Below are positions 16,274 through 23,450 of a stretch of 64,000 nucleotides of DNA, one piece after another. The notes under the pieces are model-generated. The model saw nothing but the letters and a program-made list of their open reading frames with translations. It had not been told where the DNA came from and made no database searches. The position numbers were made by a program, and so were the translations under genes. Source of the stretch: Streptomyces griseoaurantiacus (GTDB lineage: Bacteria; Actinomycetota; Actinomycetes; Streptomycetales; Streptomycetaceae); contig BNBP01000015.1 of NCBI GenBank assembly GCA_014656015.1, positions 1 through 64,000 on the forward strand, in the 5' to 3' direction. Within the stretch, counting starts at the first letter, position 1, and every line of letters begins with the position of its first letter.

Positions 16274-17326
16274 TCAGGGGTGCAGCCCCTTGCCCTGCAG
16301 CCACGCCATCGGGTCGATCCCGGTGGCGGCGCCGCCGGGGTGGACCTCCAGGTGCAGGTGCGGGCCGGTGACGTTGCCGGTGGCGCCGACGCGGCCGATG
16401 ACCTCGCCCGTGCTCACCTTCTGCCCGACGCTGACGCTGATCGAGGACTGGTGGCAGAACCACAGCTCGGTGCCGTCGTCCAGGGTGAGGATCGTGCGGT
16501 AGCCGTAGGAGCCGGCCCAGCCGGCCTGGGTGATCGTGCCGCTGTGGACGGCCTTGATGAGCGTGCCGGTGGGCGCGGCGAAGTCGAGGCCGGTGTGATA
16601 GCCGGAGGACCACATCGAACCGGCCTGGCCGAAGGTCGAGGTGATCGTGTACGAGGAGGTCGGCAGCGTGAACTGCTTGGCCAGCTCGGCGAGCTTCTTC
16701 GCGGCGGCCTTCTGCTTGGCCTCCGCCTCCGCCTTCTCCTTGGCGTCGGCGGCCTTCTTCTCCGCCTTCTTCTCCGCCTCCTCGGCGGCGGAGGCGGCCT
16801 GCTTGGCGGCGGCGGCCTCGGCGGCCTTCGCGGCGGCGCTGTCCACCTGGTCCTGCTGGGCCTCGGCCTGCCGCATGATCCGGTCGCGCAGGGCCTCGCC
16901 CGCGTCCTTGGTGCCCGCGGCGGTGTCGGCGTTCGTCAGTCCGACGCCGGTGAACGGGGCGGCGACGGTCCGTGCGGGGGTGTCGGCCTTGTCGCCGGAG
17001 TCGTCACCGACGAGGGCCTTGGCCGACTCGGTGACCGAGGACAGGTCCGGCAGGGATATGGAGACCGGCGGCTTGGAGGTCTGCGCGGTGGCCATGCCGC
17101 CCGCGCCCACCGCGGCGATCACGCCGACGCCCAGAACGGTGGAGCTGCGCGCGAGTCCGCCCCCGCGCTGCTTGGTGACGCGGTGCCGGCCGCGGACGGG
17201 ACGAACGGTCTCCGCGGTGGGATTCCACTCCTCCCAGGTGCCCTCCTCGGAACGGCGGTCGAGGTCGATGACCTCGGTGCCGGCAGGAGCGTACGAGGGG
17301 TTCTGGGCAGGCCGGTTGGACGCCAC
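16274..17326 (-). CDS. Secreted M23-family peptidoglycan endopeptidase
   Basis: A 350-aa protein. A cytoplasmic N-terminus of ~58 residues precedes a hydrophobic signal/anchor (about 59-82, VLGVGVIAAVGAGGMATAQT). A long Ala/Lys/Glu coiled coil (about 140-215) leads to a LytM/M23 domain with zinc ligands in HTGLDFAAP and HLHLEVHP. Such enzymes cut peptide crosslinks in the wall, and the coiled coil resembles NlpD/EnvC regulators. GTG at 17326 has GGAGAG seven bases upstream. A ydaO-type riboswitch precedes it, tying expression to c-di-AMP, as known for other Streptomyces wall-lytic genes. Confidence 0.92.
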   Translation of the reverse strand: MASNRPAQNPSYAPAGTEVIDLDRRSEEGTWEEWNPTAETVRPVRGRHRVTKQRGGGLARSSTVLGVGVIAAVGAGGMATAQTSKPPVSISLPDLSSVTESAKALVGDDSGDKADTPARTVAAPFTGVGLTNADTAAGTKDAGEALRDRIMRQAEAQQDQVDSAAAKAAEAAAAKQAASAAEEAEKKAEKKAADAKEKAEAEAKQKAAAKKLAELAKQFTLPTSSYTITSTFGQAGSMWSSGYHTGLDFAAPTGTLIKAVHSGTITQAGWAGSYGYRTILTLDDGTELWFCHQSSISVSVGQKVSTGEVIGRVGATGNVTGPHLHLEVHPGGAATGIDPMAWLQGKGLHP

Positions 17327-17351
17327 GTGGGCGCTCTCCTTTCCTTCCTCT

Positions 17352-17515
17352 CGCCTGCCGGGTTAGCTGACGGGTTCGGAGCAGGAAGGTCTCCTACGCG
17401 CGTGTGCCGGCCGTGTCTTCTCGGCGGCAGCCGCGCGATTCACCCCTGAGTGGTGGTTCCCCGGCTCCCTTGCGGGATTAGGCAGATGAGCACGGGGCCG
17501 CCTCCTGTGACGGCT
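17352..17515 (-). promoter_or_regulatory. ydaO-yuaA (c-di-AMP) riboswitch
   Basis: Read on the minus strand, the leader contains the family's conserved blocks in order. CCGCAAGGGAGCCGGGGAACC comes first with a GGGGTGAATC element downstream, then GAGACCTTCCTGCTCCGAACC, and finally GTCAGCTAACCCGGCAGGCG shortly before the coding region. This is the actinobacterial ydaO motif. Binding of c-di-AMP normally shuts off the downstream wall-hydrolase gene. The boundaries are approximate. Confidence 0.88.
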
Positions 17516-17520
17516 GGGAC

Positions 17521-17856
17521 GACCGTGCTGCGTTATCGAACGTTAATAGACCGGGGGCGCACATTCCAAGCCGTTCAGTGGCACGAGTTACACCTCTTGG
17601 CCAGGACTTTTGCGCCACGAGTCCCGCAAAACGGGCGAGTTGGCGGGGCCTTCCGAGGGCCTCGGGCCCGGACGGGCCCTGACGAGCCGTCGATAAACCT
17701 GCCGGGAGAACACGATCCGGTCACGGCGGGTGACGTACTGATCGCCGTCCGGGACACCGACGGGTACGGCCACCGCCCGGGACACCGACGGTACGGCCAC
17801 CGCCCGGATTGCCGGCGGTACGGCCGCCGTCCTGGGCGCGGTCGGCACCGCCGCCC
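17521..17856. repeat. Intergenic stretch with a 27-28-bp triple repeat (17749-17830)
   Basis: Three head-to-tail units begin CCGGGACACCGACGG / CCGGGACACCGACGG / CCGGATTGCCGGCGG and end in TACGGCCACCGC-like sequence; the third is diverged. The gap also should carry the promoter of the riboswitch transcript near 17530-17560. No gene is supported. Confidence 0.7.
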
Positions 17857-19002
17857 TCAGGAACGCGGCCGGTGCGGACGTCGTACCGCGAGCAGGGCCA
17901 GGTCGTCCGTCGCCCGGCCGCCGGTGTGCCGGGCCACCTCCTCGGCCAGGAAGCGCAGCAGCGCGTCCGGCCCGGAGAAGGTGCGGCCGGCGAGCCGGGC
18001 GGCGGGGTCGTAGAACTCGCCGTGCCGGTCCCGTGCCTCGGAGAGCCCGTCGGTGTGGAACAGCAGCGTGGCGCCGTGCGGCAGCGCGGCCTCCTCCGCG
18101 CGTTCGGGCCACCGGCCCAGCTCGCCCATCCCGAGCGGCAGTGCCGGCTCGCTCGGTTCGAGCACGCGCAGGCTGCCGTCCTCGTACAGGAGCAGCGGGG
18201 CGGGATGGCCGCGGTTGACGAGGCGGACGAGGGCGTTGCCGTGCGGGATCTCGGCGAGGACGGCGGTGGTGAACCCCTCGACCGAGTCCTGGTCGTGGCG
18301 TCGGCCGCCCTCGCGGGCGAGGGCGCGTTCGAGCCGCTGGGCGACCGCGCCGAGCGTGGCCTCCTGCTCGGCGGCCTCCCGGAAGGCGCCGATGACGACG
18401 GCGACGACGCTGACCGCGCTGATGCCCTTGCCGCGCACGTCCCCCAGGACCAGGCGCACGCCGTGCGGGGAGTCCTGCACGGCGTACAGGTCGCCGCCGA
18501 TCGCGGCCCAGTCCTGAGCGGCCTCGTACCGTGCGGCGATGTCGAGACCCGCGACGCGTTCGGCCGGCTGCGGCATGACGGCCCGCTGTGCGGCCTCGGC
18601 GATGTGGCGGACGGAGGCCAGCCGGGCCCCGGCGCGTCCGGCGAGCACGTTGATCAGGACGGCGAGAGCGGCGACGGTGCCCACCGTCATCAGCTCGGTG
18701 GTGATGTCGATGTTGGACATGACGCCGAAGCCGGCGTGGATCGCGGCCACGGCGAGGACGGCGACCGCGGCCGTCAGGACGGTGCCGCGCAGCGAATAGA
18801 GGAACGAGGCGACCAGGGGGGCGGCGGTGAACAGGGGGGCGGCGGTGAAATCGGCCGGGGTGAGGCAGTCGTAGACGATCGCGGCGGCGAGCAGCAGCAC
18901 CGGCAGGAAGGGCAGCGAGGCACGGACGCAGGTCGCGCCACGGCCGGCGCCCCCGGCGTTCCCGATGGTCACGACCGCCTCGTCCTCTGTGCGCTGCCCC
19001 AC
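17857..19002 (-). CDS. Membrane-anchored SpoIIE/PP2C-type phosphatase
   Basis: About 381 aa. Three to four TM segments occupy residues 28-130 (FLPVLLLAAAIVYDCL, VLTAAVAVLAVAAIHAG, TVAALAVLINVLAG). A SpoIIE-type PP2C domain (about 150-375) follows with the metal motifs GGDLYAV, GDVRGKG, HTDGLSEA and DDLALL. No sensor or HATPase domain is seen. It probably dephosphorylates an anti-anti-sigma factor under membrane control. GTG at 19002 is preferred; the frame opens at 19038 but the extra 12 residues look untranslated. It is the second SpoIIE-like phosphatase in the window. Confidence 0.82.
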   Translation of the reverse strand: MGQRTEDEAVVTIGNAGGAGRGATCVRASLPFLPVLLLAAAIVYDCLTPADFTAAPLFTAAPLVASFLYSLRGTVLTAAVAVLAVAAIHAGFGVMSNIDITTELMTVGTVAALAVLINVLAGRAGARLASVRHIAEAAQRAVMPQPAERVAGLDIAARYEAAQDWAAIGGDLYAVQDSPHGVRLVLGDVRGKGISAVSVVAVVIGAFREAAEQEATLGAVAQRLERALAREGGRRHDQDSVEGFTTAVLAEIPHGNALVRLVNRGHPAPLLLYEDGSLRVLEPSEPALPLGMGELGRWPERAEEAALPHGATLLFHTDGLSEARDRHGEFYDPAARLAGRTFSGPDALLRFLAEEVARHTGGRATDDLALLAVRRPHRPRS

Positions 19003-19136
19003 GCCACCAGGGTCCCTCGGGACGGGGCGGCGGGGCACCTCCGGTGACCCGGGCGGGTGGCGGGACCGGTAGACGGGGACCGCGGCGACGGGTGACCCGT
19101 ACGACGGGGATCGCGGCGACGGGTGGCGGGGACGAC

Positions 19137-19179
19137 AAAAACCCCGGGGGCGGAAGCCTTACGGCCTCCGCCCCCGGGG
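19137..19179 (-). terminator. Intrinsic terminator downstream of tRNA-fMet
   Basis: A long GC-rich hairpin (19142-19179, one mismatch, four-base loop) is followed on the minus strand by five T residues. It lies immediately 3' of the initiator tRNA gene. Confidence 0.93.
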
Positions 19180-19182
19180 ACG

Positions 19183-19259
19183 TGGTAGCGGGGACAGGAT
19201 TTGAACCTGCGACCTCTGGGTTATGAGCCCAGCGAGCTACCGAGCTGCTCCACCCCGCG
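19183..19259 (-). tRNA. Initiator tRNA-fMet (CAT)
   Basis: A 77-nt cloverleaf with encoded CCA. The anticodon loop is CTCATAA, flanked by the GGG/CCC pairs diagnostic of initiator tRNA. The first base pair is a C1/U72 mismatch, also an initiator feature. Confidence 0.95.
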
Positions 19260-19352
19260 TCGGTGAAACCAGTGTACGTCATCCCGGGGACCCCGCTCAC
19301 CACCTTTACCTGGGCGGACGTATCCCTGGCGGGACGCCCGGCGGGAGATCGT

Positions 19353-19865
19353 TCAGCGGCCGGAGGAGCGGCGCCGCCAGGGGAGCGCGTCGCCGCATGC
19401 CGTGCGCTCCTCCTCGTTGCCCAGCGCCCCGGCGATCCGTGCGCAGATCTCCTCGAACTGCTCCACCTGCTCCGGCGTGAGCCGGTCGAACACGGCGGCG
19501 CGTACCGTCTCGACGTGCCCCGGGGCCGTACGCTCCAGCAGCCGCGCCCCCGCCTCGGTCAGCACCGCGATGCTGCCGCGCCCGTCACCCGGGCACGCCT
19601 CGCGCCGTACGGTGCCGTCCTTCTCCAGCCGGGCGACGGCGTAGGTCAGCCGGCTCCGGGTGACCTTCAGCGAGGCGGCGAGGTCGGTCATGCGCAGCCG
19701 CCTGTCGGGGGCCTCGGAGAGGTTGGCGAGCACGGAGTAGTAGAGGTGCGGCAGGCCCGCCTGCTGCTGGAGCTGCCGGTCGATCGCGTCCTCCAGGAGG
19801 GAGGAGGCGGCGAGGTAGGCGCGCCAGGCACGCTGTTCCTCGGAGGTGAGCCAGCGGGTCGTCAT
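19353..19865 (-). CDS. MarR-family transcriptional regulator
   Basis: A 170-aa winged-helix protein: RMTDLAASLKVTRSRLTYAVARL is the recognition region and TVRREACPGDGRGSIAVLTEAG the wing. It is divergent from a RibD-like reductase/deaminase gene, with 55 bp between start codons. A perfect palindrome with GTTCAA half-sites sits in the gap, and a related palindrome precedes the GTP cyclohydrolase gene. It therefore probably represses both flavin/pterin-type genes and itself. ATG at 19865 begins MTTRW. The ligand is unknown. Confidence 0.88.
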   Translation of the reverse strand: MTTRWLTSEEQRAWRAYLAASSLLEDAIDRQLQQQAGLPHLYYSVLANLSEAPDRRLRMTDLAASLKVTRSRLTYAVARLEKDGTVRREACPGDGRGSIAVLTEAGARLLERTAPGHVETVRAAVFDRLTPEQVEQFEEICARIAGALGNEEERTACGDALPWRRRSSGR

Positions 19866-19883
19866 GACGGCAGTGTAGTTATT

Positions 19884-19898
19884 GTTCAAAAGTTGAAC
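19884..19898. promoter_or_regulatory. Candidate MarR operator 1
   Basis: GTTCAA-AAG-TTGAAC is a perfect 6-bp inverted repeat with a 3-bp spacer, 19 bases upstream of the marR start and 22 bases before the RibD-like start. Its position fits repression of both promoters. Confidence 0.65.
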
Positions 19899-19920
19899 CA
19901 TCTCGCACGGGAGCGCGCAC

Positions 19921-21060
19921 ATGCCCCACCCCCACGTCCTGTTGTCCGCCGCCGTCTCCCTGGACGGCTTCCTCGACGACACGGGCCCCGACCGCCTGCT
20001 GCTGTCCGGACCGGAGGACTTCGACCGGGTCGACCAGGTGCGGGCGGAGAGCGACGCCATCCTGATCGGCGCCGGCACCCTGCGCACCGACAACCCGCGG
20101 CTGCTGGTCAACTCCCCCGAGCGGCGCGCGAAGCGGGTCGCGGCCGGGCTGCCGGAGTACCCGCTGAAGGTGACGGTGAGCGCCTCCGGCGACCTCGACC
20201 CGGCCGCCCGGTTCTGGCACACCGGCGGCGCGAAGGCGGTCTACACGACCGAGGAGGCCGCGCCCCGGCTGCGCGCGGCGCTTCCCCCGGACGTCGACGT
20301 CCTCGCGCCGGGCGCGGAGCTGCGGTGGCGGGAGGTGCTCGCACATCTGGGCGAGGAGAAGGACGTACGGCGGCTGATGGTGGAGGGCGGCGGCCGGGTG
20401 CACACCGAGCTGCTGCGGCAGGGGCTCGCCGACGAACTGCAGCTCGTGGTGGCCCCGCTGCTGGTGGGGGAGGCGGACGCACCGCGCATGTTCGGGACGG
20501 CGGCCTACCCGCCGGGGCGGATGCGGCTCCTGGAGACGCGGGCCGTGGGGGACGTGGTGCTGATGCGGTACGTGCCGACGGCGCCCGGCACGGGGGAGCT
20601 CGCCACGGCGGCGGACCGGAGGTGGCTGGGGCTCGCCTGCGACCTGGCCGAGCGGTGCCCGCCCTCGGAGACCGCGTTCAGTGTGGGAGCGGTGGTGGTG
20701 GCCGCCGACGGTACGGAGCTGGCCCGGGGGTTCTCGCGCGAGGGCGGCGACCCGGCGGTGCACGCGGAGGAGGCCGCGCTCGCGAAGGTGGCGCCCGGGG
20801 ACGCGCGCCTGGCGGGCGCCACGGTCTACAGCAGCCTGGAGCCGTGCGCCCGGCGTGCCTCGCGGCCGGTGCCGTGCGCGCGGCTGATCCTGGCGGCCGG
20901 GGCCCGGCGGGTGGTGACCGCCTGGCGGGAGCCGGACACGTTCGTGCCGGGGGCGGACGGGACGGGGGTGCTCACGGCGGGGGGCGCGCACGTCGTGCAC
21001 CTGCCGGAGTACGCGCCGGCGGCCAGGCGCCCGAACGCGCATCTGCTCGGGCGGGACTGA
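19921..21060 (+). CDS. RibD-like bifunctional protein with inverted domain order (reductase then deaminase)
   Basis: A 379-aa fusion. The N-terminal ~220 residues are a RibD-C/DHFR-like reductase (SAAVSLDGFLDD, ILIGAGTLRTDNPRL, RLMVEGGGRVHTELL). The C-terminal ~130 are a cytidine-deaminase-like domain with zinc ligands in HAEEAAL (H281, E283) and cysteines C309 and C319 (SLEPC...PVPC). In canonical RibD the deaminase comes first. Together with the GTP cyclohydrolase II downstream it should act on the pyrimidine intermediate of riboflavin-type biosynthesis. No lumazine or riboflavin synthase is nearby, so a dedicated or specialised flavin-like product is possible. ATG at 19921 starts MPHPHVLLS. 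Confidence 0.85.
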   Translation: MPHPHVLLSAAVSLDGFLDDTGPDRLLLSGPEDFDRVDQVRAESDAILIGAGTLRTDNPRLLVNSPERRAKRVAAGLPEYPLKVTVSASGDLDPAARFWHTGGAKAVYTTEEAAPRLRAALPPDVDVLAPGAELRWREVLAHLGEEKDVRRLMVEGGGRVHTELLRQGLADELQLVVAPLLVGEADAPRMFGTAAYPPGRMRLLETRAVGDVVLMRYVPTAPGTGELATAADRRWLGLACDLAERCPPSETAFSVGAVVVAADGTELARGFSREGGDPAVHAEEAALAKVAPGDARLAGATVYSSLEPCARRASRPVPCARLILAAGARRVVTAWREPDTFVPGADGTGVLTAGGAHVVHLPEYAPAARRPNAHLLGRD

Positions 21061-21122
21061 ACGGGCCGACCAACGGGACCTCCGGCTCGCGGGCGCTCAA
21101 CGCGGCGACGCACGGACACAAA

Positions 21123-21245
21123 ACCCACGGACTCACGGACTCACGGGCCCACGGGCCCACGGACGCACGGACACACGGACACACGGACGCACGGACGCAC
21201 GGACGCACGGACGCACGGTCACGGACCCACGGTCACGAACCACGG
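21123..21245. repeat. 8-bp tandem repeat (ACGCACGG family)
   Basis: About 14 units of ACnCACGG with minor changes fill most of the gap between the RibD-like and GTP cyclohydrolase genes. Four consecutive central units (about 21185-21217) are identical. No spacers or palindromic repeats exist, so it is not a CRISPR array. Confidence 0.9.
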
Positions 21246-21252
21246 ATCACAC

Positions 21253-21274
21253 TTGCTTGAACATTGAAACAAGT
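21253..21274. promoter_or_regulatory. Candidate MarR operator 2 upstream of ribA
   Basis: A 22-bp imperfect palindrome runs from CTTGCTTGAA to TTGAAACAAG and includes TTGAAC, the half-site of operator 1. A further TTCA...TGAA element follows at about 21302-21313. It lies in the leader of the cyclohydrolase gene. Confidence 0.5.
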
Positions 21275-21392
21275 ATTAGAGTCGCCGATGTCCCGTCATG
21301 CTTCAAATCTGAAACAGTGCGTACGCACCCCCGGGGCGGGACCCGAGCAGCAACCGACGCGCGCACCCGCGCTCCGCAGAAGGGCGACAGCC

Positions 21393-22082
21393 ATGCGTGA
21401 CCTGCCCGCCGCACCCCAGCCCGCCGACCTCCCGGCCGCCGGCCCGATTCCCGAGGCCACCGTGCGCACCCGCGTGAGCGTCCCGCTGCGCTTCGGCGAC
21501 TTCACCGTCACCGCCGACGTCGTGACCTTCCACGGCCTGGTCGACGGCCGCGAGCACCTGGCACTCGTCCTGGGCGACGGGGCCGACGGGACTGCCGGGC
21601 CGCCACTGGTACGGCTGCACTCCGAATGCCTGACCGGCGACGTCTTCGGCTCCGCCCGCTGCGACTGCGGCCCCCAGCTCCGCGAGGCGGTCGAGCGCAT
21701 CGCGGAGCACGGCGGCGTCCTGCTCTACCTGCGCCAGGAGGGCCGCGGCATCGGCCTCTACAACAAGCTCGACGCGTACGCGCTCCAGGACGAGGGCCTG
21801 GACACCTACGCGGCGAACGCGGCGCTCGGCCTGCCGGAGGACGCCCGCGACTACACCGCCGCCGCCCAGATGCTGCGCGCCCTCGGCATCGGCACGCTGG
21901 ACCTGCTCTCCAACAACCCGGACAAGGCCGAGCAGTTGACCGCGCTCGGCCTCACCGTCGGCGCCCGCGTCCCGACCGGCGTCTTCACCACCGCCCACAA
22001 CGTGCGCTACCTGCACGCCAAGGCCGTCCAGACCCGGCACACCCTGCCGCTGGGGGAGCTGCGGGAGCGCCCGGCGGGCTGA
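21393..22082 (+). CDS. ribA: GTP cyclohydrolase II
   Basis: A 229-aa RibA-type enzyme that opens GTP to 2,5-diamino-6-ribosylamino-4-pyrimidinone 5'-phosphate, the first riboflavin step. Zinc-binding cysteines are seen in HSECLTGDVFGSARCDCG; the catalytic LRQEGRGIGL segment and DLLSNNPDKAEQL follow. No DHBP synthase (RibB) domain is fused. ATG at 21393 has GAAGG ten bases upstream. With the preceding RibD-like enzyme it covers the early pathway steps, presumably as a second copy beside a housekeeping rib operon elsewhere. Confidence 0.92.
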   Translation: MRDLPAAPQPADLPAAGPIPEATVRTRVSVPLRFGDFTVTADVVTFHGLVDGREHLALVLGDGADGTAGPPLVRLHSECLTGDVFGSARCDCGPQLREAVERIAEHGGVLLYLRQEGRGIGLYNKLDAYALQDEGLDTYAANAALGLPEDARDYTAAAQMLRALGIGTLDLLSNNPDKAEQLTALGLTVGARVPTGVFTTAHNVRYLHAKAVQTRHTLPLGELRERPAG

Positions 22083-22107
22083 GAGCGGGACGGGCGCATC
22101 TGACCCG

Positions 22108-22130
22108 TTGTCAGTACCTCCTGCAAGACT
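22108..22130 (+). promoter_or_regulatory. Candidate PafBC-type DNA-damage promoter
   Basis: TTGTCAGTA, an 8-bp spacer and AAGACT resemble the actinobacterial RecA-independent damage promoter (TTGTCRGTG, 8 bp, TAnnnT). It lies 48 bp upstream of a small gene start. Two positions deviate from the consensus. Confidence 0.45.
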
Positions 22131-22178
22131 CCCTCACGTCCAGAGCCGTACCGGACGACGAGACACCGGAGGCAGACG

Positions 22179-22412
22179 ATGACCGACGCACCCGTACCGT
22201 CCCCCGCCCCGCCGCCCCTGCCCCTCGGCGGGACGGGCGCCCGCAGACGCAAGGGCGAGCCGGTCTCCCTGGGCAGCATCCTCGTCGACCTGATCGCCGA
22301 CGGGCGGCTGCCCCCGCCGCCCCTCGGTCACCTCCCGGCCGCCCGCCGCCCGCGCGATTCCGCGACGCGCAGGGCGTCGGCGAGGCACTCGGCGAGCCGG
22401 ACGGCCGCGTAA
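22179..22412 (+). CDS. Small hypothetical protein (doubtful)
   Basis: A 77-aa frame starting at ATG 22179 with GGAGG six bases upstream and a PafBC-like promoter before it. The first half (KGEPVSLGSILVDLIADGRL) looks protein-like. The second half is Arg/Ser/Ala-rich and overlaps the 3' end of the opposite-strand gene at 22328-22618. The overlap argues that the frame is either truncated or not real. No family is recognised. Confidence 0.35.
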   Translation: MTDAPVPSPAPPPLPLGGTGARRRKGEPVSLGSILVDLIADGRLPPPPLGHLPAARRPRDSATRRASARHSASRTAA

Positions 22413-22618
22413 CGCACGGCGACGTGCGGTGAGACCGGGTCCTCCAGCACGCGCCGGGCCTCACCCAGCACGTCCAGGCCCTCGGCGAGCTGCAGCGCCT
22501 CGGTCTCGTCGGCCAGCCGCGAGACGTAGCCGGTCCCTTCCCCCTCGGCGTCGAGGAAGCAGGGCTTGCCCTCGGGCGAGGACCAGGGCAGGAGCCGGAG
22601 CGAGCGGAGCGAGTCCAT
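22328..22618 (-). CDS. Hypothetical protein, second gene of a two-gene operon
   Basis: A 96-aa protein (MDSLRSLRLLPWSSPEGKPCFL...) with an acidic helical C-terminal part (LADETEALQLAEGLDVLGEARRVL). Its ATG shares a base with the stop codon of the upstream gene (TGATG), so the two are translationally coupled. No domain is recognised. The pair diverges from a small GntR regulator, which may control it. Confidence 0.65.
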   Translation of the reverse strand: MDSLRSLRLLPWSSPEGKPCFLDAEGEGTGYVSRLADETEALQLAEGLDVLGEARRVLEDPVSPHVAVRYAAVRLAECLADALRVAESRGRRAAGR

Positions 22619-22938
22619 CAGGCGGCCGCCCTCTGCGCGCCGACGACGTGCGCGTCGAGGTCGATCCCGAAATCGGCGGCGAGCACCAGGGCGACACGGC
22701 GCCGTCGCTGCCGTGCGCGTTCTCGCTCGTCGGCCACCAGGTACGGCCGCACGAGCCGGGACTCCGTGGCGTCGAGCGGCGGGTGCGAGCAGTACGGGGA
22801 GCGCCGGACCGGAAGGTGGAGGCACAAGTAGGGCGGGCCGGGGGGCACGGGCAGCGGAGCCCCCGCACGGTGACTCCCGGTGCCCGGGCCGAACAGAAGG
22901 CCCAGCCATTGGGTGAGCCGCCGGATAAGGTCGTACAT
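22618..22938 (-). CDS. Hypothetical protein, first gene of a two-gene operon
   Basis: A 106-aa protein starting MYDLIRRLTQWLGLLF, with GAAGGAG well spaced upstream of ATG 22938. A Pro-rich middle containing PYLCLHLPVRRSPYC precedes a helical basic region (ERERARQRRRRVALVLAADFGIDLDAH). It is coupled to the next gene by a 1-base stop/start overlap. No characterised family is recognised. Similar small coupled genes beside a short GntR regulator recur in Streptomyces genomes from memory. Confidence 0.7.
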   Translation of the reverse strand: MYDLIRRLTQWLGLLFGPGTGSHRAGAPLPVPPGPPYLCLHLPVRRSPYCSHPPLDATESRLVRPYLVADERERARQRRRRVALVLAADFGIDLDAHVVGAQRAAA

Positions 22939-23004
22939 GTCGACGCTCCTTCGAAGCGTTGGCCGTGCCCCGGGAGGTCTTGTCCACCTCGCCGGGGTCT
23001 TCTT

Positions 23005-23064
23005 ATGAGCACCATGCATCAGGGAGCACTAGGTAGCAATAGGAAGCATACGGTTGCACCCATA
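23005..23064. promoter_or_regulatory. Phased 10-bp repeats, candidate GntR operator
   Basis: Three units with the pattern AGCAnTAGG(T/A), at 23025, 23035 and 23045, plus a degenerate fourth and an AGCACCATGC block upstream, lie exactly one helical turn apart. They sit between the divergent hypothetical operon and gntR. The tract is AT-richer than its flanks. Confidence 0.55.
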
Positions 23065-23101
23065 CGTGGTGCGCCGCGCCGAGCCGCTTTAGCGTGCGGT
23101 C

Positions 23102-23368
23102 ATGGCAGCTGAGCGTGAGTGGAAACCCGACCCGTCGAGCCACGTCTACGTGTACTTGCAGGTCGCGGACCACATCACCGAGCAGATCCGGACGGGACGA
23201 CTGCCCGTCGGCGCACGTCTGCCCGCCGAACGTGACATGGCCGAGGAGTACGGCGTGGCCGTCAACACCGTTCGTCGGGCCATCAGCCATCTCCGCGGTC
23301 AGGGGCTACTCCTCACCGTCCCGGTCAAGGGCACCTTCGTGCGCCCCGAGGAGGCCGACACCCCCTGA
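23102..23368 (+). CDS. Compact GntR-family regulator (DNA-binding domain only)
   Basis: An 88-aa protein that is essentially one GntR winged helix: YLQVADHITEQIRTGRLPVGARLPAERDMAEEYGVAVNTVRRAISHLRGQGLL. The usual C-terminal effector domain is absent. It resembles short YtrA/KorSA-like regulators often carried with Streptomyces mobile elements. It diverges from a coupled pair of hypothetical genes across phased repeats and lies just outside the left att copy of the tRNA-Lys island. Confidence 0.85.
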   Translation: MAAEREWKPDPSSHVYVYLQVADHITEQIRTGRLPVGARLPAERDMAEEYGVAVNTVRRAISHLRGQGLLLTVPVKGTFVRPEEADTP

Positions 23369-23377
23369 GAACACCGA

Positions 23378-23413
23378 AAGGGCCCCGGTCGACCGAAGCC
23401 GACCGAAGCCCTT
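23378..23413. terminator. Terminator hairpin beside the left att copy
   Basis: AAGGGC and GCCCTT arms with additional wobble pairing enclose GTCGACCGAAGCCGACC. It probably served the ancestral tRNA-Lys gene on the minus strand and also ends gntR. A hairpin with the same loop sequence lies at the right end of the island. Confidence 0.7.
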
Positions 23414-23420
23414 CCCGCCG

Positions 23421-23450
23421 GTAGGCCCTGTGGGACTCGAACCCACAACC
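23421..23450. other. attL copy (3' end of tRNA-Lys)
   Basis: 30 bp identical to 30620-30649, the 3' part of the intact tRNA-Lys gene plus one flanking base. Identity stops exactly where the IS256-type terminal repeat begins (23451), so the original core may have been longer. Confidence 0.88.

Noticed and set aside
21123..21245. CRISPR array
   Set aside because: Units are 8 bp in direct tandem without spacers, and no cas genes are present.
23421..23450. Second tRNA-Lys gene
   Set aside because: Only the 3' 30 bases are present; no anticodon or 5' half exists. It is the att duplication.
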